NCBI GenBank assembly: GCA_030710605.1
Contig: CP092871.1
Span: forward strand, 67,103,887 to 67,167,886
Length of the DNA stretch: 64,000 bases
Reading direction: 5' to 3'
Origin: Cordylochernes scorpioides
Taxonomy: Eukaryota > Arthropoda > Arachnida > Pseudoscorpiones > Chernetidae
Shown: in pieces, positions 1 to 12,103 of the stretch
Position numbering within the stretch: the first letter of the stretch is position 1
How the letters are laid out: the number at the start of each line of letters is the position of its first letter
Position numbers and translations under genes: made by a program
The notes under the pieces: generated by a model
Database searches by the model: none
What the model was told of the DNA's origin: nothing
Seen by the model: only the letters and a program-made list of their open reading frames with translations

Positions 1-198
1 GCAAGCTTTAGAGCAAATATACTGCTCTTCAACTGGCTAATTAAAAGAAAATTTTACCTGGTATTTATTTTTACTTTTTCAAATAATTTCTGGGTAACTA
101 TTGCTCACATATATATTTATAAAACATATAATTGCGAGAGAATGATATTCATGTACCAAAAGTGGCATCTTTTCCTTTTAACCCGAAAATATATGTTA
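1..198. other. AT-rich flank, no gene
   Basis: No open frame or RNA gene is recognisable. Around 150-175 there is a short dispersed motif (AAAAGTGGCATCTTTTCC) that recurs in similar form near 1510-1530, 44505, 45670 and 51220, so the Helitron that follows is probably inserted in an older repeat. Confidence 0.5.
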
Positions 199-1270
199 CT
201 AGACGAATGACCCGGGCAACGCCCGGGTTTACCCGATTGAATGTTTTATTCAAACACTATTCGTTACAATTATAAATTTGGCGCCGTGGATGTCACTCAT
301 GTGAAACGTCCCGCTCCAAACTTTACAGTCAGATTAGTTACGATATACACATGTGTAAATCGAGCGAGCGTCTATAAATATCTCGATTTAGATCAAGTAT
401 TCTAATTATTAAGCGAACACTATTATTAATAAAATTTTGAGAAGATATCGATTTTAAACGTATTTATAACTTTGATAGAGGGCGCTGTTCGTGAGCTAAG
501 TAGAGTAATTTGAACATATATTTTTAATATTTAATTTATATATAATTAAAAATAGCCTATCGTTTTCCTCGTACTTTTTTACCTATGTATGGAAATCTTG
601 GTACTGTAAAAAAAAAAAACTTTGCTTCAATAATATAAAAAAAAAAAAAACACCCAGGCTAAGTTTCGAACTAAGGTTGTGGAAATACGAAGCCGCACAC
701 CTAACCATTAAGCTACGCTTGGCATCATAAATATTCGCATGCAAAGCTATTTCAGGCATTACATATTTCTAACGACCTTTTTGAAATAGGTTTTTGAAAC
801 ATGGAAATTATAATACTTCAAATAAATAGAAATAGAGTGAACACAAATAAAACATACCAAATATTTCGAATTAGAGCAGTTATTTTAAACGGCGAATTAG
901 ATCAGTTATATAAAAAAATGAAATATATAAATAAATAAAACCTACCAAATATTTCAAATTAGAGCAGTTATTATATGAATATTTATATTATATGTGTTAT
1001 TAAGCGAACTATTATTAATAAAATATTGAGAAGATTTAGATTTTAAACGTATTTATAACCTTTTAGTACTTGATAGAGGGCGCCGTTTGTGAGCTAAGTA
1101 GAATAATTTGAATATATAGTTTTAATAATTGATTTATATATTTTTTAAAATAGCCTATCGTCTTCCCCTTTATTTTTTACCTATGTATGGAAATTTTGGT
1201 TTGAATTAGTGAACTACTGCGAATTTGTATACCGGACATACATACAAACATTCATTTTTATATATATAGA
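199..1270 (-). mobile_element. Non-autonomous Helitron
   Basis: Read on the minus strand it begins with TC in an AT-rich TCTATATATAT run (1270 downwards), followed by the arthropod-Helitron-like ATGAATGTTTGTATG stretch. It ends near 199 with a GC-rich hairpin (CCCGGGCGTTGCCCGGG), a short spacer and CTAG, then T. The bases immediately outside are A (5') and T (3'), the expected A/T target. Helitrons move by rolling-circle replication using a Rep/helicase protein, which this 1.07 kb copy does not encode. A tRNA-like stretch on the minus strand (about 655-725) has D-arm and T-loop resemblance but poor stem pairing and is probably decayed. Two internal segments (about 360-600 and 960-1200) resemble each other, suggesting an internal duplication. 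Confidence 0.75.
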
Positions 1271-3755
1271 TATTCTAGCCTTAAACACAGCCTAACCACT
1301 TCACCAGCTCAAACATCCTTTTGGCCAATTCGACCGATTCCATAACTCCCCTCGTAGGATGTTATGAAATCGAAGTCCTCCCTGTACTGATGAGGGTAAA
1401 ACCCCGAAACCATGGTATGTGGTTGGTAATTGGCACATCCTTTATCACCAACTTTACGTTTTGTACTGGGGTCAAAACCCAAATTTCATTGTTTTAATGC
1501 ATTTTTAAAGGGAGAGATGCCACTTTTGGCACATATGTGTAGTTATATCTACAAAAATATAATAATATTAGTAATTATATATATATATTGTATATATACA
1601 TTTATAATATTATAATTAATGGCTAAAAATGATTAATTAATTTATGAAATAGTTTTGTCAAAGTATTTTTTATCCAAAAGAAAAGAGGTAGATATTTAGT
1701 GAAAATAATAACTTGCTGATCTATCTCAGTTGTTGATAATAAATCAAATCAAGTTCGAAATTCAGAAAAATGAAATATGATTTTGTATGTGTGTGTTTCA
1801 TAGAGCAGTAACAATAAAACCATGCTAGGTCTTGTTGTATTCGTTTTGTTACTGCCCTGTTTAACACACAATATTTTTCACTTTTAAAATTATAATTACA
1901 AAAGAAACAAGACAGAGTCCAAAATAGAATTCATCTGAATAAGAATCACTTTCTTCCTAAACGCTTCTACTTTCCTTCTTTTAGCAAATCTATCACATTT
2001 ATAGAAGGCTTAGATAAACACAAGTGGGAAAACGCATTGGGATAGAAAAGAAACAAATATCATAGAAACAGCGTTTCATCAACTTAGAGTGACACATACT
2101 GAATAGAAACTTTAAGTTTAACACTTCCTAGACAGCGAAAGTTGTGTTAGATTATATAGAGATGTTACTTGAGAGCTATGATTGTTGACAGCTGCAACAA
2201 TAAAGTCTGTGTACCTGCAGCCATTATTGTCTTCGACAGATCCCCGACCTGGACCTGACGACCAAAGACTCATTTAATTCCGCTGGACTCTGAGAACTTA
2301 ACTAGGATGCACGATGAATGGATCCTCACACCTAGGACCTCCTGATACTAAGGACCTACAGGATTGTTTCATTCCACACCACTGGACCTGGATAACCATG
2401 GACCTGTCTAGATTGAGCACAAACTGTCAGGCCTACCTCCATATGGACCACGTGAGTAACAACGTCGTGTGGAACATCTCACACACCACACACATGGCCT
2501 CAACCACAGCTTTACATTCGAGCATTCAATGTAAACACTGAGTGAACACACTAGATACAGGTCCGTCCGTCTTTGACCTGACCTTAGCGAACTTGAAGGT
2601 AATTCAAAAGTTTTAAATAGGTTGAGGTATCCCACCGCATAGCATTCATATCTTTTAAAACTGGATTCCAAACGATATATAACATTCTGTGTTTACTTTT
2701 TATATGTAGAGACACTATCAGTTCTCTCGCTACTTCTGTAAAGTATATATTTCATGGGCTTTCAAAGAGTTATATATATATATATATATATGATAATTTG
2801 TATATAGCAATATGTAATCCCACCACAATCTATGCAATGTATCGTCAAAAGATTTAAATAAAAGTTAGGCTTCGCGAAAGAGGGAACAGCAATTACCAGG
2901 ATTGCATCATCCAGGAAGTAAAGGTCACTGCCCAGGACCCATTAAACTAAAGTTCAAAGACCTTCTTCTTCCTGGAAGATTGCAATCATGGCGACAATGG
3001 AGGTGCTAAGCCAATCACAGTTAAGCATGAACAACTAATAGCGAATCAGAAGTAGCCACGTAGAATGATCTCGACCAATGAGAAGCCGAGATAGTTAATG
3101 ACGATTATCTCGGACAAGAAGTTAGGCAGAAGGTAGGCGACCGGGCTAGAAGCAAGGTGTGCTCAACTTAGGCTCCAACCAAGGTAAAATTCTCTTCGAT
3201 CATGTGAAGGCAAGGTACCTCCTCCAGTCACAACTCTCTCCCTTTTCGTGAAGTCCAGGTTCTATCCCATCCTGGTGTGCTCGTTATTTCCCCTGTGGAA
3301 ACCCACCATTCGACCAAGACTGTGCCATCAATCACCAACCTCCACAATTCACCACAAGTCACCAATCCCACAGTAAGTTGAAAGGAGTCAACAGAATCTT
3401 ACACAGATAACAACAGGATCCGACAGAGAGTCGACAGGATCACAACCGATTCTCACATAGAGTCGACAGGACCAACATCGAAATATTATATATATATATG
3501 TCGTGATCGAATGTAAGGGTGCAACCGTTATGCTTACAATTCCCAAGAATTAGTTTCAACCAAGCGAGCAGGGCACCCGCGACGTGCCGTAGCAATCGCC
3601 CGCGATGTCTGCCACGTTAATTTTTGTACAGTTTTTATAGATGGATGTATTTTCATATTTACATTTTAACACAAGCTTAACATATTTACAGTTTAACATA
3701 CTTATTTTGGCGAAAATAAATTATACATATTTGCTATTATACAAATTATGACATA
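1271..3755. other. Dispersed repeats, no gene recognised
   Basis: About 1290-1550 belongs to a dispersed family also seen inverted near 42690-42870 and 51240-51330. 2080-2700 has a hexamer AATAAA at about 2200 and moderate GC but no protein I recognise. 2770-2790 is a (TA)n run. 2860-3480 is a GC-richer stretch ending in three or four imperfect copies of a roughly 30-bp unit containing GTCGACAGGA, the same motif found beside LTR-b near 46730-46800, so this may be a decayed retrotransposon leader. Confidence 0.4.
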
Positions 3756-5064
3756 CAAGGTATGTCCCATAAGTTCCCGGACTGGGTCCATAAAAAAATA
3801 AATAAATGAAAAATGTAAATGAATTTGACTGTTTATTATAGAAAAAATATCTGGCTACACGGTGGTACCAATATCGAGGCGGTACTTGCGCGCGCGCCAA
3901 GGTTATTCTAATTTATTTAAAGGTCACACCTAGCGCTGCGGCGATTTTACGATGGAACAAAAATTGAAGCAGAGGATTTGCATAGAATTTTGTGTGAAAC
4001 TTCAAATATCAGCAACCGAAACTTTTGAAATGCTTAATAAAGCATTCCCCAATGACGCCCCAAAGAGAACAACTGTTTTTGAATGGCATTCTAGATTTAA
4101 AGCTGGCAGAATTTCCATTGAAGATGATACTCGTCAAGGACGCCCAAAATTTCAAAGGACTGATGAAAATGTGCAAAAAATCACCGATTTGATAAAATAA
4201 AATCCTCGAACCACTTTGCTGGAGCTAGAGCAAGACACAGGCATCTCTAAAACAACGATTGGAAGGATCGTAACCGAAGATTTGAAGCTCAAAAAGACTC
4301 CTGCAAAATTCATCCCAAGATTCCTCACCAATGAGCAAAAACTGTGTCGGCTTGCAACCTGTGAGGACATGATGGAAATGACAAGAACGGATCCAGAATG
4401 GAAAGACAAGATAATCACAGGCGACGAGACATGGGTCTATGGCTATGACCCTGAAACCAAACCTCAATCTGCCGAGTGGAGAGGTTAGGGTGAGCCTAGA
4501 CCCAAAAAATCCAGAAACAAGGTGTTGCTGGTCGCTTTTTCGGATAACAAGGATATTGTTCATCACGAGTATCTTCCTGCAGGCCAAACAGTTATTAAGG
4601 AAATGTATTTGGGCATTCTTCGCCGTCTAAGGGAAGCGATTCGAAAAAAAAAATGCCAGAAAAATGGACTAATGGTGGCTGGATTCTACACCATGACAAT
4701 GCTCGCCCTCACACAGCGCACTTGATGACTAGCTTTTTGGCGAAAAACGGGACACAAATCCTACTTCAACCACCCTATTTCCCAGACATCGCACCAAATG
4801 ACTTTTTCCTGTTCCCCAAACTTAAAGCAGTTCTAAAAGGAAGACATTTTGACACCAGGGATGACATAATAGAAAAATCGCCGTTAGCATTGAAGAGCAT
4901 TCCAAAAGAGGCTTATAAAAACTGTTTCGACAATTGGGAGAAACGATGGCGCTGGTGCGTTGAAGCAAGGGGGGATTACTTTGAAAAGTTTTAATAAACA
5001 AATTTAAAAAAATCTTACCTTTTTTTTTATGGACCCAGTCCGGGAACTTATGGGACATACCTTG
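3756..5064 (+). mobile_element. Full-length mariner-family transposon
   Basis: The 1309-bp element is flanked by TA on both sides (3754-3755 and 5065-5066) and ends in perfect 43-bp terminal inverted repeats starting CAAGGTATGTCCCATAAG. Size, TA target and TIRs fit Tc1/mariner cut-and-paste transposons. The enclosed transposase gene is broken, so this copy is non-autonomous, but its ends look usable if an enzyme is supplied in trans (inference). Confidence 0.93.
3952..4994 (+). pseudogene. Mariner transposase pseudogene (D,D34D)
   Basis: The ATG at 3952 opens a frame matching the mariner transposase layout: two N-terminal helix-turn-helix regions for TIR binding (3970-4190 and about 4200-4350), then the catalytic core. 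The first aspartate lies in the ITGDETW motif (about 4415-4435), the second in HHDNARPHTA (about 4690-4720), and exactly 34 residues later the third in APND (about 4795). The family usually has one uninterrupted gene of about 345 codons. Here the frame is broken by an in-frame TAA at 4198, an in-frame TAG at 4486 and a frameshift in an A run at about 4646-4655. The catalytic residues are all still encoded in the pieces. Certain as mariner; inactive as written unless these are assembly errors. Confidence 0.93.
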
Positions 5065-5066
5065 TA

Positions 5067-5477
5067 TATATATGTTATATTAAAATATTTTATTTAAAAT
5101 TATGTTATATTAAAGTATTATTTTATATAAAAAAAAATATATTTCATAGATCCAAATACTCTGTTTAAATCGACCGGCAGAGGTCATGCTTCTCCTATAA
5201 AATCTAATTGGTGTTGTTCCCCATTGGCCGGCTCAAATCTTTGTACATTATGTAAATAATATTTTGTCTATTCGCCTTAAGCCAGGCGGTACTTTTAACA
5301 AATTATGTTTATTATATTAAAAAAATCCTAAAGCTCAATTAAAGAAATCTCCGATCAAAACCATTATTATTTTTATTTCAAGATTTCAACCAGACTGCAT
5401 CACCATTACCATAATCCTCAACATGATCTAAAATCCAAGCAGATAATCAAATCTCTTTTTTCTTTATATAAGATATA
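5067..5477. other. AT-rich intergenic stretch
   Basis: No protein or RNA gene is recognisable. There are A/T runs, and a moderately GC-rich 130-bp part (5165-5295) that I cannot assign. Confidence 0.4.
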
Positions 5478-6231
5478 TGTGATGAGGTCCTGGTGGCCTC
5501 TTGTAGAATCCTGTTGACTGAAAATGTGATGTGTGGTATCCAGTCGACTTAAACTATGGTGTGAGTCCCTGTAACTCTCGCTATACTGTGTTGACCGAGA
5601 GAAACAGTCAAGATGGAGAGGTTTCCAGTACCTCTCTGCACCTTGGAAGACCTTTAAAAGTTCTCACAGAGTACAGGCAGTCGTGGTTGAGGCAGAGTGG
5701 AAAGCTTGGGTATGTCCATACAAAAAACGAAGACACAGTTGCACTAGGAAAGTCCGTGAACAGATAAAAGTTGAGCTAGGAGCGAAAGATGGAGATGAAA
5801 GAGTTCTTACTGGGCTACATGGTCGATGAGGTGGACCTGGGGTACAACCGACGAGGGCTCACGCAGATGGTGAAGTGACTGTATTTATAGGTTAAGACGG
5901 GGGCCTTATTCAACAGGGGCGTGGATCGTCTGGTGAAATTCTACTGGCGCCAGCCTGACAGTTTCCAATTTATCTTTAGATGTTGTTGAACTTCTAAATC
6001 TATCTCGATTTTCGACGTTTTGACCTTTTGCGTTAGCTCAACTCTTAATCTATTACAGAGTTTTATTTATTTATCCTCAGTTTGTACGAAGTACATTACA
6101 TATGATGATGTAATGACACATGTCAATAATGCGTATAATCATTTACAGATGTGTTTCTATTATACAACATGAAAATCTTGTTATAAGTTATGTACAATAT
6201 GTGTGTGTGGGGTTGTTGGTTTAAATTACTA
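5478..6231 (-). mobile_element. LTR-like repeat, family b (copy 1)
   Basis: One of five related roughly 700-800 bp repeats (others at 7558-8356, 8776-9860, 46042-46752, 56167-56866). On the minus strand the family starts TGGTAATTTAAACC and ends CCTCATCACA, i.e. TG...CA as in LTRs, and the best copy has a TATA box. This copy stands alone between TA-rich flanks, as expected for a solo LTR. The open frames inside are spurious. Confidence 0.6.
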
Positions 6232-6239
6232 TATATATA

Positions 6240-6626
6240 TGTTGTATTGTAAATGATCCTGGAGGATGACTGTGGTTGGTTAAGTGCAGTCGTTGTGGCC
6301 TCAATGTTCAGAGTGGTTTCAGGCGTGAATGTATTGCACCAAAGAACGAGACATGTTGGATGTCATCACAGAGATGGCGAGAGAGAAAGTGAAGCCGACA
6401 CCGATCAAGGCCGGTCTGTGTAGAGGGGTCTGTCAATCATCGTGTCTCCAGAGGTACTGATCTGTTTTGAGCCAAAGGGACACACCTGGTACCCCGACAT
6501 GTTTTTCGGAGACCTTCCTCCTGACTGGCGCCGACTGTCACTCAATCGAGTTTTATTTTGTCGTTTTGGTAATTTTACTATCACTATATAACACATGGGG
6601 ATATAATATTGGAATATATTACAACA
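6240..6626. mobile_element. Solo LTR, family c (copy 1)
   Basis: A 387-bp repeat starting TGTTGTATTG and ending TATTACAACA, with TG...CA ends forming a short inverted repeat (TGTTGTA/TACAACA). A second copy lies at 57433-57806 with about 80 percent similarity by eye. Flanks are TA-rich, so a target duplication cannot be judged. No internal retrotransposon sequence is present, hence solo LTR. Confidence 0.6.
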
Positions 6627-7557
6627 TATATATGTAATTTTCCGTATAATTTTAAAATTTTAACACGCACATATATATTTATTTAAATAAAAAGGACTTT
6701 TTTAAATGAAAAAATAGGTATAATAAAAATATTTACTGGCCGAAGTATCTTTAATTTGAAGAACTATGAATGCTGGCCAGGCAGCCTCTATCTTTACAAA
6801 AATAATATATTTACCAATATTTCAGTTCGCTGAACGCCAACCTTTTTCAAGGTATTAAAACATATTAATGTCAATGTCAACAATATTTATTTACTTAAAA
6901 AAAGAAATTTGATATAGCAATTATATCCATAATAAAACTGCAATTCTTATAACTTGAAATGCGCCATAATTCACAGCACGATGAAAGTATTTACAAATGG
7001 GAAGAAGACATTCTCCCAAACGATAGTTTACTTTTGAACGTACTTTCCCCTTTAACAAAATATTATTACAACAATACGCCCCCATCATGAAACTTGATCA
7101 TCACAGCAATCATACACACACAGCTTTATTAAGACCACCGGTCTTATACAGATTCACCACAGGAAGAAAGGAATCATAGATGGAGCTCCTATACTACAGG
7201 CAGCTCAGCACCCAAAAACAGCCTCCTGGTCCGACACATGTCCAATGGCCACACGTTCCTTTGTACATGCGTCATGGTTAGCGTATCACTGAACATGCTA
7301 GTGTGGAATCAGCCGCGTTCTAGTCTTCGCTTTCCTCGTCCAAATGGACCACGGCATTCGGGGATTCTATTAATCTGCAATCATATACAGTTAAATCATT
7401 CTATAGCGCCCCCTCTTGGGACTCACCAAAATAGTGTTCTATAGAGAGGGGGTGCAATATACAGGTCACTTTTAATGTAAATCGCATCGTACTACGTATT
7501 TATAATCGGGCGCTATAGAGAGGGAAGGCGCTGTTTAGAAGGGTCGCTATATATATA
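6627..7557. other. Repeat fragments, no gene
   Basis: 6720-6860 matches arms of foldback elements near 25950, 43700 and 50930 (shared GGCCGAAGTATCTTTAATTT) and includes, on the minus strand, a stable hairpin followed by GAAA resembling a decayed hammerhead. 7000-7557 contains no recognisable coding sequence. Confidence 0.4.
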
Positions 7558-8356
7558 TGATGAGGTGAGTCCTGGTAGCCTCTTGTAAAATCCTGTCGAC
7601 TATAACTTGTGATGAGGTATCCAGTCGACTTAAACTGTGGTGTGTTCCCTGTCGACTCTCGCTATACTGTGTTAACCGAGAGGAACAGTCAGGACGGGGA
7701 GTTTTCCAGTACCTCTCTGCACCTTGTAAGACCTTTAAAAGTTCTCACAGAGTACAGGCAGTCGTGGTCGAGGCAGAGTGGAAAGCTTGGGAATATCCAT
7801 ACAAAAAAGAAGACACAGTTGCACTAAGAAAGTTCCGTGAACAGATAAAAGTTGAGCTAGGAGCGAAAGATGGAGATAGAAGATTTCTTACTGGTCTACA
7901 TGATGGATGAGATGGACTTGGGGTACAACCGACGAGGGCTCACGCAGATGGTGAAGTGACTGTCAAGTGACTATATTTTTGGCTAAAGACGGGGGCCTTT
8001 TATATATTTTCCGAGAAAGGGAGTGTTGCATTTCAACAGATGCACACGAGGGTGTTTCACGGGTGAAATTGGACACTGGCGCCGTGGCAGTTTCTATTTT
8101 TAGACCTTGTTGTGGGAATTCTAAATCTATATCGATTTTAGACGTTATGACTTCTATCTCTTGCTTCAGCTCAACTCTTAATCTATTACAGAGTTTTATT
8201 TGTTTATCCTCAGTTTGTACAAAGTACAATACATATGATGATGCAATGACACATGTCAATCATGCGTATAATCATTTACAGATGTGTTTCTATTATACAA
8301 CATGAAAATCTTGTTATAAGTTATATACAATATGGGGTTGTTGGCTTAAATTACCA
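7558..8356 (-). mobile_element. LTR-like repeat, family b (copy 2)
   Basis: Collinear over its length with 5478-6231 and in the same orientation, with the same TGGTAATTT-like start on the minus strand and TA-rich flanks. A frame of about 110 codons runs through it in both directions but is not conserved in the other copies, so it is not called. Confidence 0.6.
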
Positions 8357-8378
8357 TATATATAGGTCTTTTCTAACA

Positions 8379-8605
8379 AATTTGCACTATTTTTGACGCG
8401 TATGATTCTTTTTAAAATAAAATAATTTTCTACTGCCCCCTTACTCCAACGATAAAATAATAGGAGGGCCTGGCTCATCAGTGGTGAACCCTCCCAGCGG
8501 TTTCGCTAGTTTAATCTATCCTTTAATTTTTCCATTGCAGTAAGGGCAGTGGAAATTGTTTAATTTTTAAAAAGAATCATACGCGTCTATAATAGTTTCG
8601 AATAA
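8379..8605. mobile_element. Palindromic short element, family D
   Basis: Contains the family-D core (GGAGGGCCTGGCTCATCAG ... AGCGGTTTCGC) flanked on both sides by inverted segments reading toward ACGCGTATGATT and TACTGCCCTTACTGC. At least ten copies or pieces occur in the window. Two copies with clear target duplications of 14 and 21 bp (57013-57134, 43228-43551) argue for retrotransposition rather than a cut-and-paste MITE. Confidence 0.65.
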
Positions 8606-8775
8606 ATATTAAATGCTATATATTTATTTCGGAATCAATTTATTTTATATGATAAAAATGATTATCTTTTCAGTATAACAATGGCTTAAACTAATTTTTA
8701 GATAGAAAGAAAAATCTATTTTTCTATTAGAAATATGACCCCCCTCATCCGTAATTATATTCTTATATATATATC

Positions 8776-9860
8776 TGTGATGATGAGGTATCCAGTCGAC
8801 TTATTTGTGTTGAGGTATCCTGTCGACTCTCGCTATAGCTGTGATAACCAAGGGTCAAACCAGTAGTAACCGAGAGGGACAGTCAGGGCGTGGAGAGTTT
8901 TCCAGTACCTCTCTGCACCTTGGAGGACCTTTAACAGTTCTCACAGAGTACAGGCAGTCGTGGACGAGGCAGAGTGGAAAGCTTGGAAATGTCCACACAC
9001 AAAAAACGAAGAGACACAGTTGTAGTAGGAAAGTTCCGTGAACAGATAGGAGTCGAGCTAAGAGCAAGATGGAGATAGAAGAGTTCTTACTGTTCTACAT
9101 GGTCGATGAGGTGGACCTGGGTACAACCGACGAGCGCTCACGCCGATGGTAAAGTGACTGTAATTTCGGCTAAAACCGAGGTTTTATATATCTTTGCCGA
9201 GGGGGGAGACATGCGGGAATTTGGACTTTGAACGGGTGCAAAGGGCGTGGGGCGTCTGCGTTATTCTGCACCCTTTGACCTTGATAGCAACGACTTGCCA
9301 AATTCCTCTTTAGGGTTGTTGGATTTCTATCCTGATATCTTTCTTAGCTCAGCTCTTAATCTATTACATAGTTTTATTTATTCATCCCTTGAGGGGGGAA
9401 GGCTGGTTAAACCGTTTGGTTTACGACCACTACGACCCGAATTCGATCCCCGCATTGGACACTTTTTTTCTGTTTAAAAAAGAAAAAAAAATGCTCCAAT
9501 GGCCCGCCGATTCTTGCAAAAGTCCAACCCCACCAGCGAGTGCAAGTAACCAAACGGGGCTCTGGCACATTTGTAAATGCAAAGTCGAACTGCTTTCACA
9601 TGTGTAGACATGTGGTGCGCTTACAGTAAAAAAAGCAGTCGCTAACTACCCACCATGATTATCATGGCCTGTACCACGTGTACTAGGGATAAGCAAAAAA
9701 AAAATTATTCATCCTCAGTTTGTACAAAGTACATTACATATGGTGATGCATTGACACATGTCAATCATGCGTATAATTATTTATAGATGTGTTTCTATAT
9801 ACAACATGACAATCTTGTTATAAGTATTATACATTATAGGGTTGTTGGTTTAAATTACCA
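8776..9860 (-). mobile_element. LTR-like repeat, family b (copy 3), split by a SINE
   Basis: The family-b sequence runs 8776-9387, is interrupted by a 317-bp SINE, and resumes at about 9705-9860 ending with the family's TTAAATTACCA terminus. Removing the SINE and one target duplication restores collinearity with 7558-8356. Confidence 0.65.
9388..9704 (+). mobile_element. tRNA-derived SINE with target duplication
   Basis: Flanked by the perfect 10-bp direct repeat TTATTCATCC (9378-9387 and 9705-9714). The head (9388-9480) has a tRNA-like region with a pol III B-box-like GAATTCGATCCCC, followed by an A-rich linker, a body (9535-9690) and an A-rich 3' tail (about 9694-9704). The body recurs inverted at 20884-21031 and the head-type sequence near 39617-39700. 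SINEs have no coding capacity and are mobilised by LINE enzymes; LINE relics are present in this window. Confidence 0.82.
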
Positions 9861-9868
9861 TATATATA

Positions 9869-10160
9869 TAATAGACGAATGACCCGGGCAACGCCCGTGT
9901 TTTACCCGATTGAATGTTTTTATTCCAATACTATTTGTTACAATTATAAATTGGAGCCGTGGATGTCACTCTTGTGAAACGTCCCGCTCCAAACTTTACA
10001 TGTACATTAGGTCAGCTGGTATTACCCCTCATTTTCACCGCTAGAGGCGCGAGCGAATTGACTTTTTGTAAATATACATAATTATAAAGATAGAAGCTTC
10101 TATAGAAGATAATGATCATAATGATGATGCGCGCGCATCCGTGACATGAGGTCGACAGAC
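9869..10160 (-). mobile_element. Helitron remnant
   Basis: Shares the first roughly 110 bp with the 3' end of the Helitron at 199-1270 (the CCCGGGCAACGCCCG hairpin and the GTGGATGTCACTC region). The terminal CTAG is changed to CTAT and the rest diverges after about 9995. The 5' end was not found. Confidence 0.55.
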
Positions 10161-12100
10161 GGTCGTGACTATATATGTTGATATATATATTTTTAATTCA
10201 TATAATCGCTAATTACAAAGATAACTGATATTTTAAACCTTTACTTAGTAAAAGAAACAAATATAATTTTTATGAATTTTAATCCCTTTGGAAAGATCTG
10301 ATTGACAATAACAACGCATAAAACAAACGCAATTAATTCTTTTTCTCCTTTGTTTATGATGAAATAAATGAAATAAAATAAGCTTATTGAACAAAATAAA
10401 ACTAACGAAACGATAATGAATACATAAATATTCCGTTGAAAATTAGAAAAGATATGAAGAATTATGATACAGATTTTGATATAATTCAATATTTAATGAT
10501 AACCTGAAAATACTGGTGCAAATTTGAGAGAAGAATGAAGTAATACAAATATATGAAGACAATATTACAAACTTTACTGTGAATCTAAATACCAATATGT
10601 TGAAGAATGCAGGTAAGAATTCACCCTGACAATCATACCGAAGACAATTAAACCAGATGAATCCAACTCTTGTATCAATCACAGATGTCAACTCTGGTGT
10701 CTACTGATGAGGGCCACAATGTCAGCTGGACAGCTTCTTGATCACCAAATCTTGATACACCTCCTGTTTCACATATTTCTGTACTGTATTTATCTAACTT
10801 TGACCATCACATATTGTGAGATAGCAACAACTATTAAGATAGTAGAAGCTCTAACTCAGCTCTGTTATAATTAAGGAAGGAAAGCTTCATATTTCAGTCA
10901 AGTGAATTTAAATTGAAACGGAGTACCAGCCTAATGATACACAACAACAAAAATAACAAAAAGTAAAAAAAAAAAAACTTGAAAAATTGTGATTAGAAAT
11001 TGAAGGTAGATATGAGTATAACCTTTAGAAAATTATGGCTAAAAATAATAATTCGTGAATATTAAACACTCAGGTAAAATTGTGTTGGAAAAGATCAAAG
11101 AAAAAACTAAATGATAATCATATATTCACAACCTATTCAGTTACCTTTTCAAGTAATAAAGTGGTAAGCCACAACTATTTTAAACCGTTTTACAATATTT
11201 AAAAGATATTCCTGGTGTAGTTTATTATATAACTTGATGAAATAGGATTGAATCTAGAGGTTGTAGGTTTTCCTGAGGTTTTCTCTTGGAGGAATTTGGT
11301 GTCTTGGGTTGCTGATAATTGGTTGGTTTCAACGAGCTTCTTTGTCATAGTTGGAAGCTCTTGTTGTGAACATTGAGCTTTTTAAGTTCAAATCGCCAAG
11401 AATTAGGTAGAATAAAACTTACAAACCGCTTGAATGCCAATGATAAAAAAGGGACTCGGTGACAATAGCATTTTACTGACCATAAAGTCTAAATTCTAGG
11501 CTGCTGTGTGTAACAGACGTTCCAGATGGAGAGCCGTGACTTCCCTGTGTTCCAGCTCTACTAACGACGTTGTTGCAGGATCTAGCTAGTGTTAGACAGT
11601 AGCTATTGACAGCGGGGCGGGTTTTAGCGCTTACACTTCTGTGATGATCACAGCAGGGGCTGTGGTCATTTACCATTCCACGTTGGGCGGGAGGACCCAC
11701 TATTTTAACCTTGTCACATAACGTGGATTGGTACTCAACTTCTCCTCCGGCAGCTTGGCTCGCTCCACAGACCCAGGACTAGGTACTGATTACTAGTCTG
11801 CTGGTTCTGGCGCAAAACTCCGATGGGAGGCCTCGCGTGTGACGTTAATCCGGCTTTCAGCGTTGGCAGTGTCAGCAGTTCTGTCTTCGGTCTCTAGTCC
11901 GCTCCATTCAACTTTGTTGTCCAATAGTGAACTCAACGAGTTAATCGAGTTGTCGGAATTGGGAAGTTGGGTTCAGGGGTGTAGCAATACATGACGGTGT
12001 GAGATAGTATAGTCTACCTCTAACCCCCTCTGTGTTATGTATCTAGATATCACGTGGAGCCCTCACCGTGTCTAGTTAACATTTAGGTAAATGTCTTATC
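10161..12100. other. AT-rich to mixed region, no gene recognised
   Basis: 10160-11230 is AT-rich with short open frames on the minus strand that look random. 11240-12060 is less AT-rich and may be an uncharacterised repeat, but nothing in it matches a protein family, RNA or terminal repeat that I can identify. Confidence 0.4.
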
Positions 12101-12103
12101 TGA

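Noticed and set aside
655-725. Functional tRNA gene on the minus strand
   Set aside because: D-arm and T-loop strings are tRNA-like, but acceptor and T stems do not pair well and it sits inside a Helitron.
8460-8510. Family-D core called as a true hammerhead ribozyme
   Set aside because: GAAA and CTGATGA with complementary flanks are present but in permuted order, and no stem I can form between the cleavage position and the core; kept only as a conserved element of unknown role.
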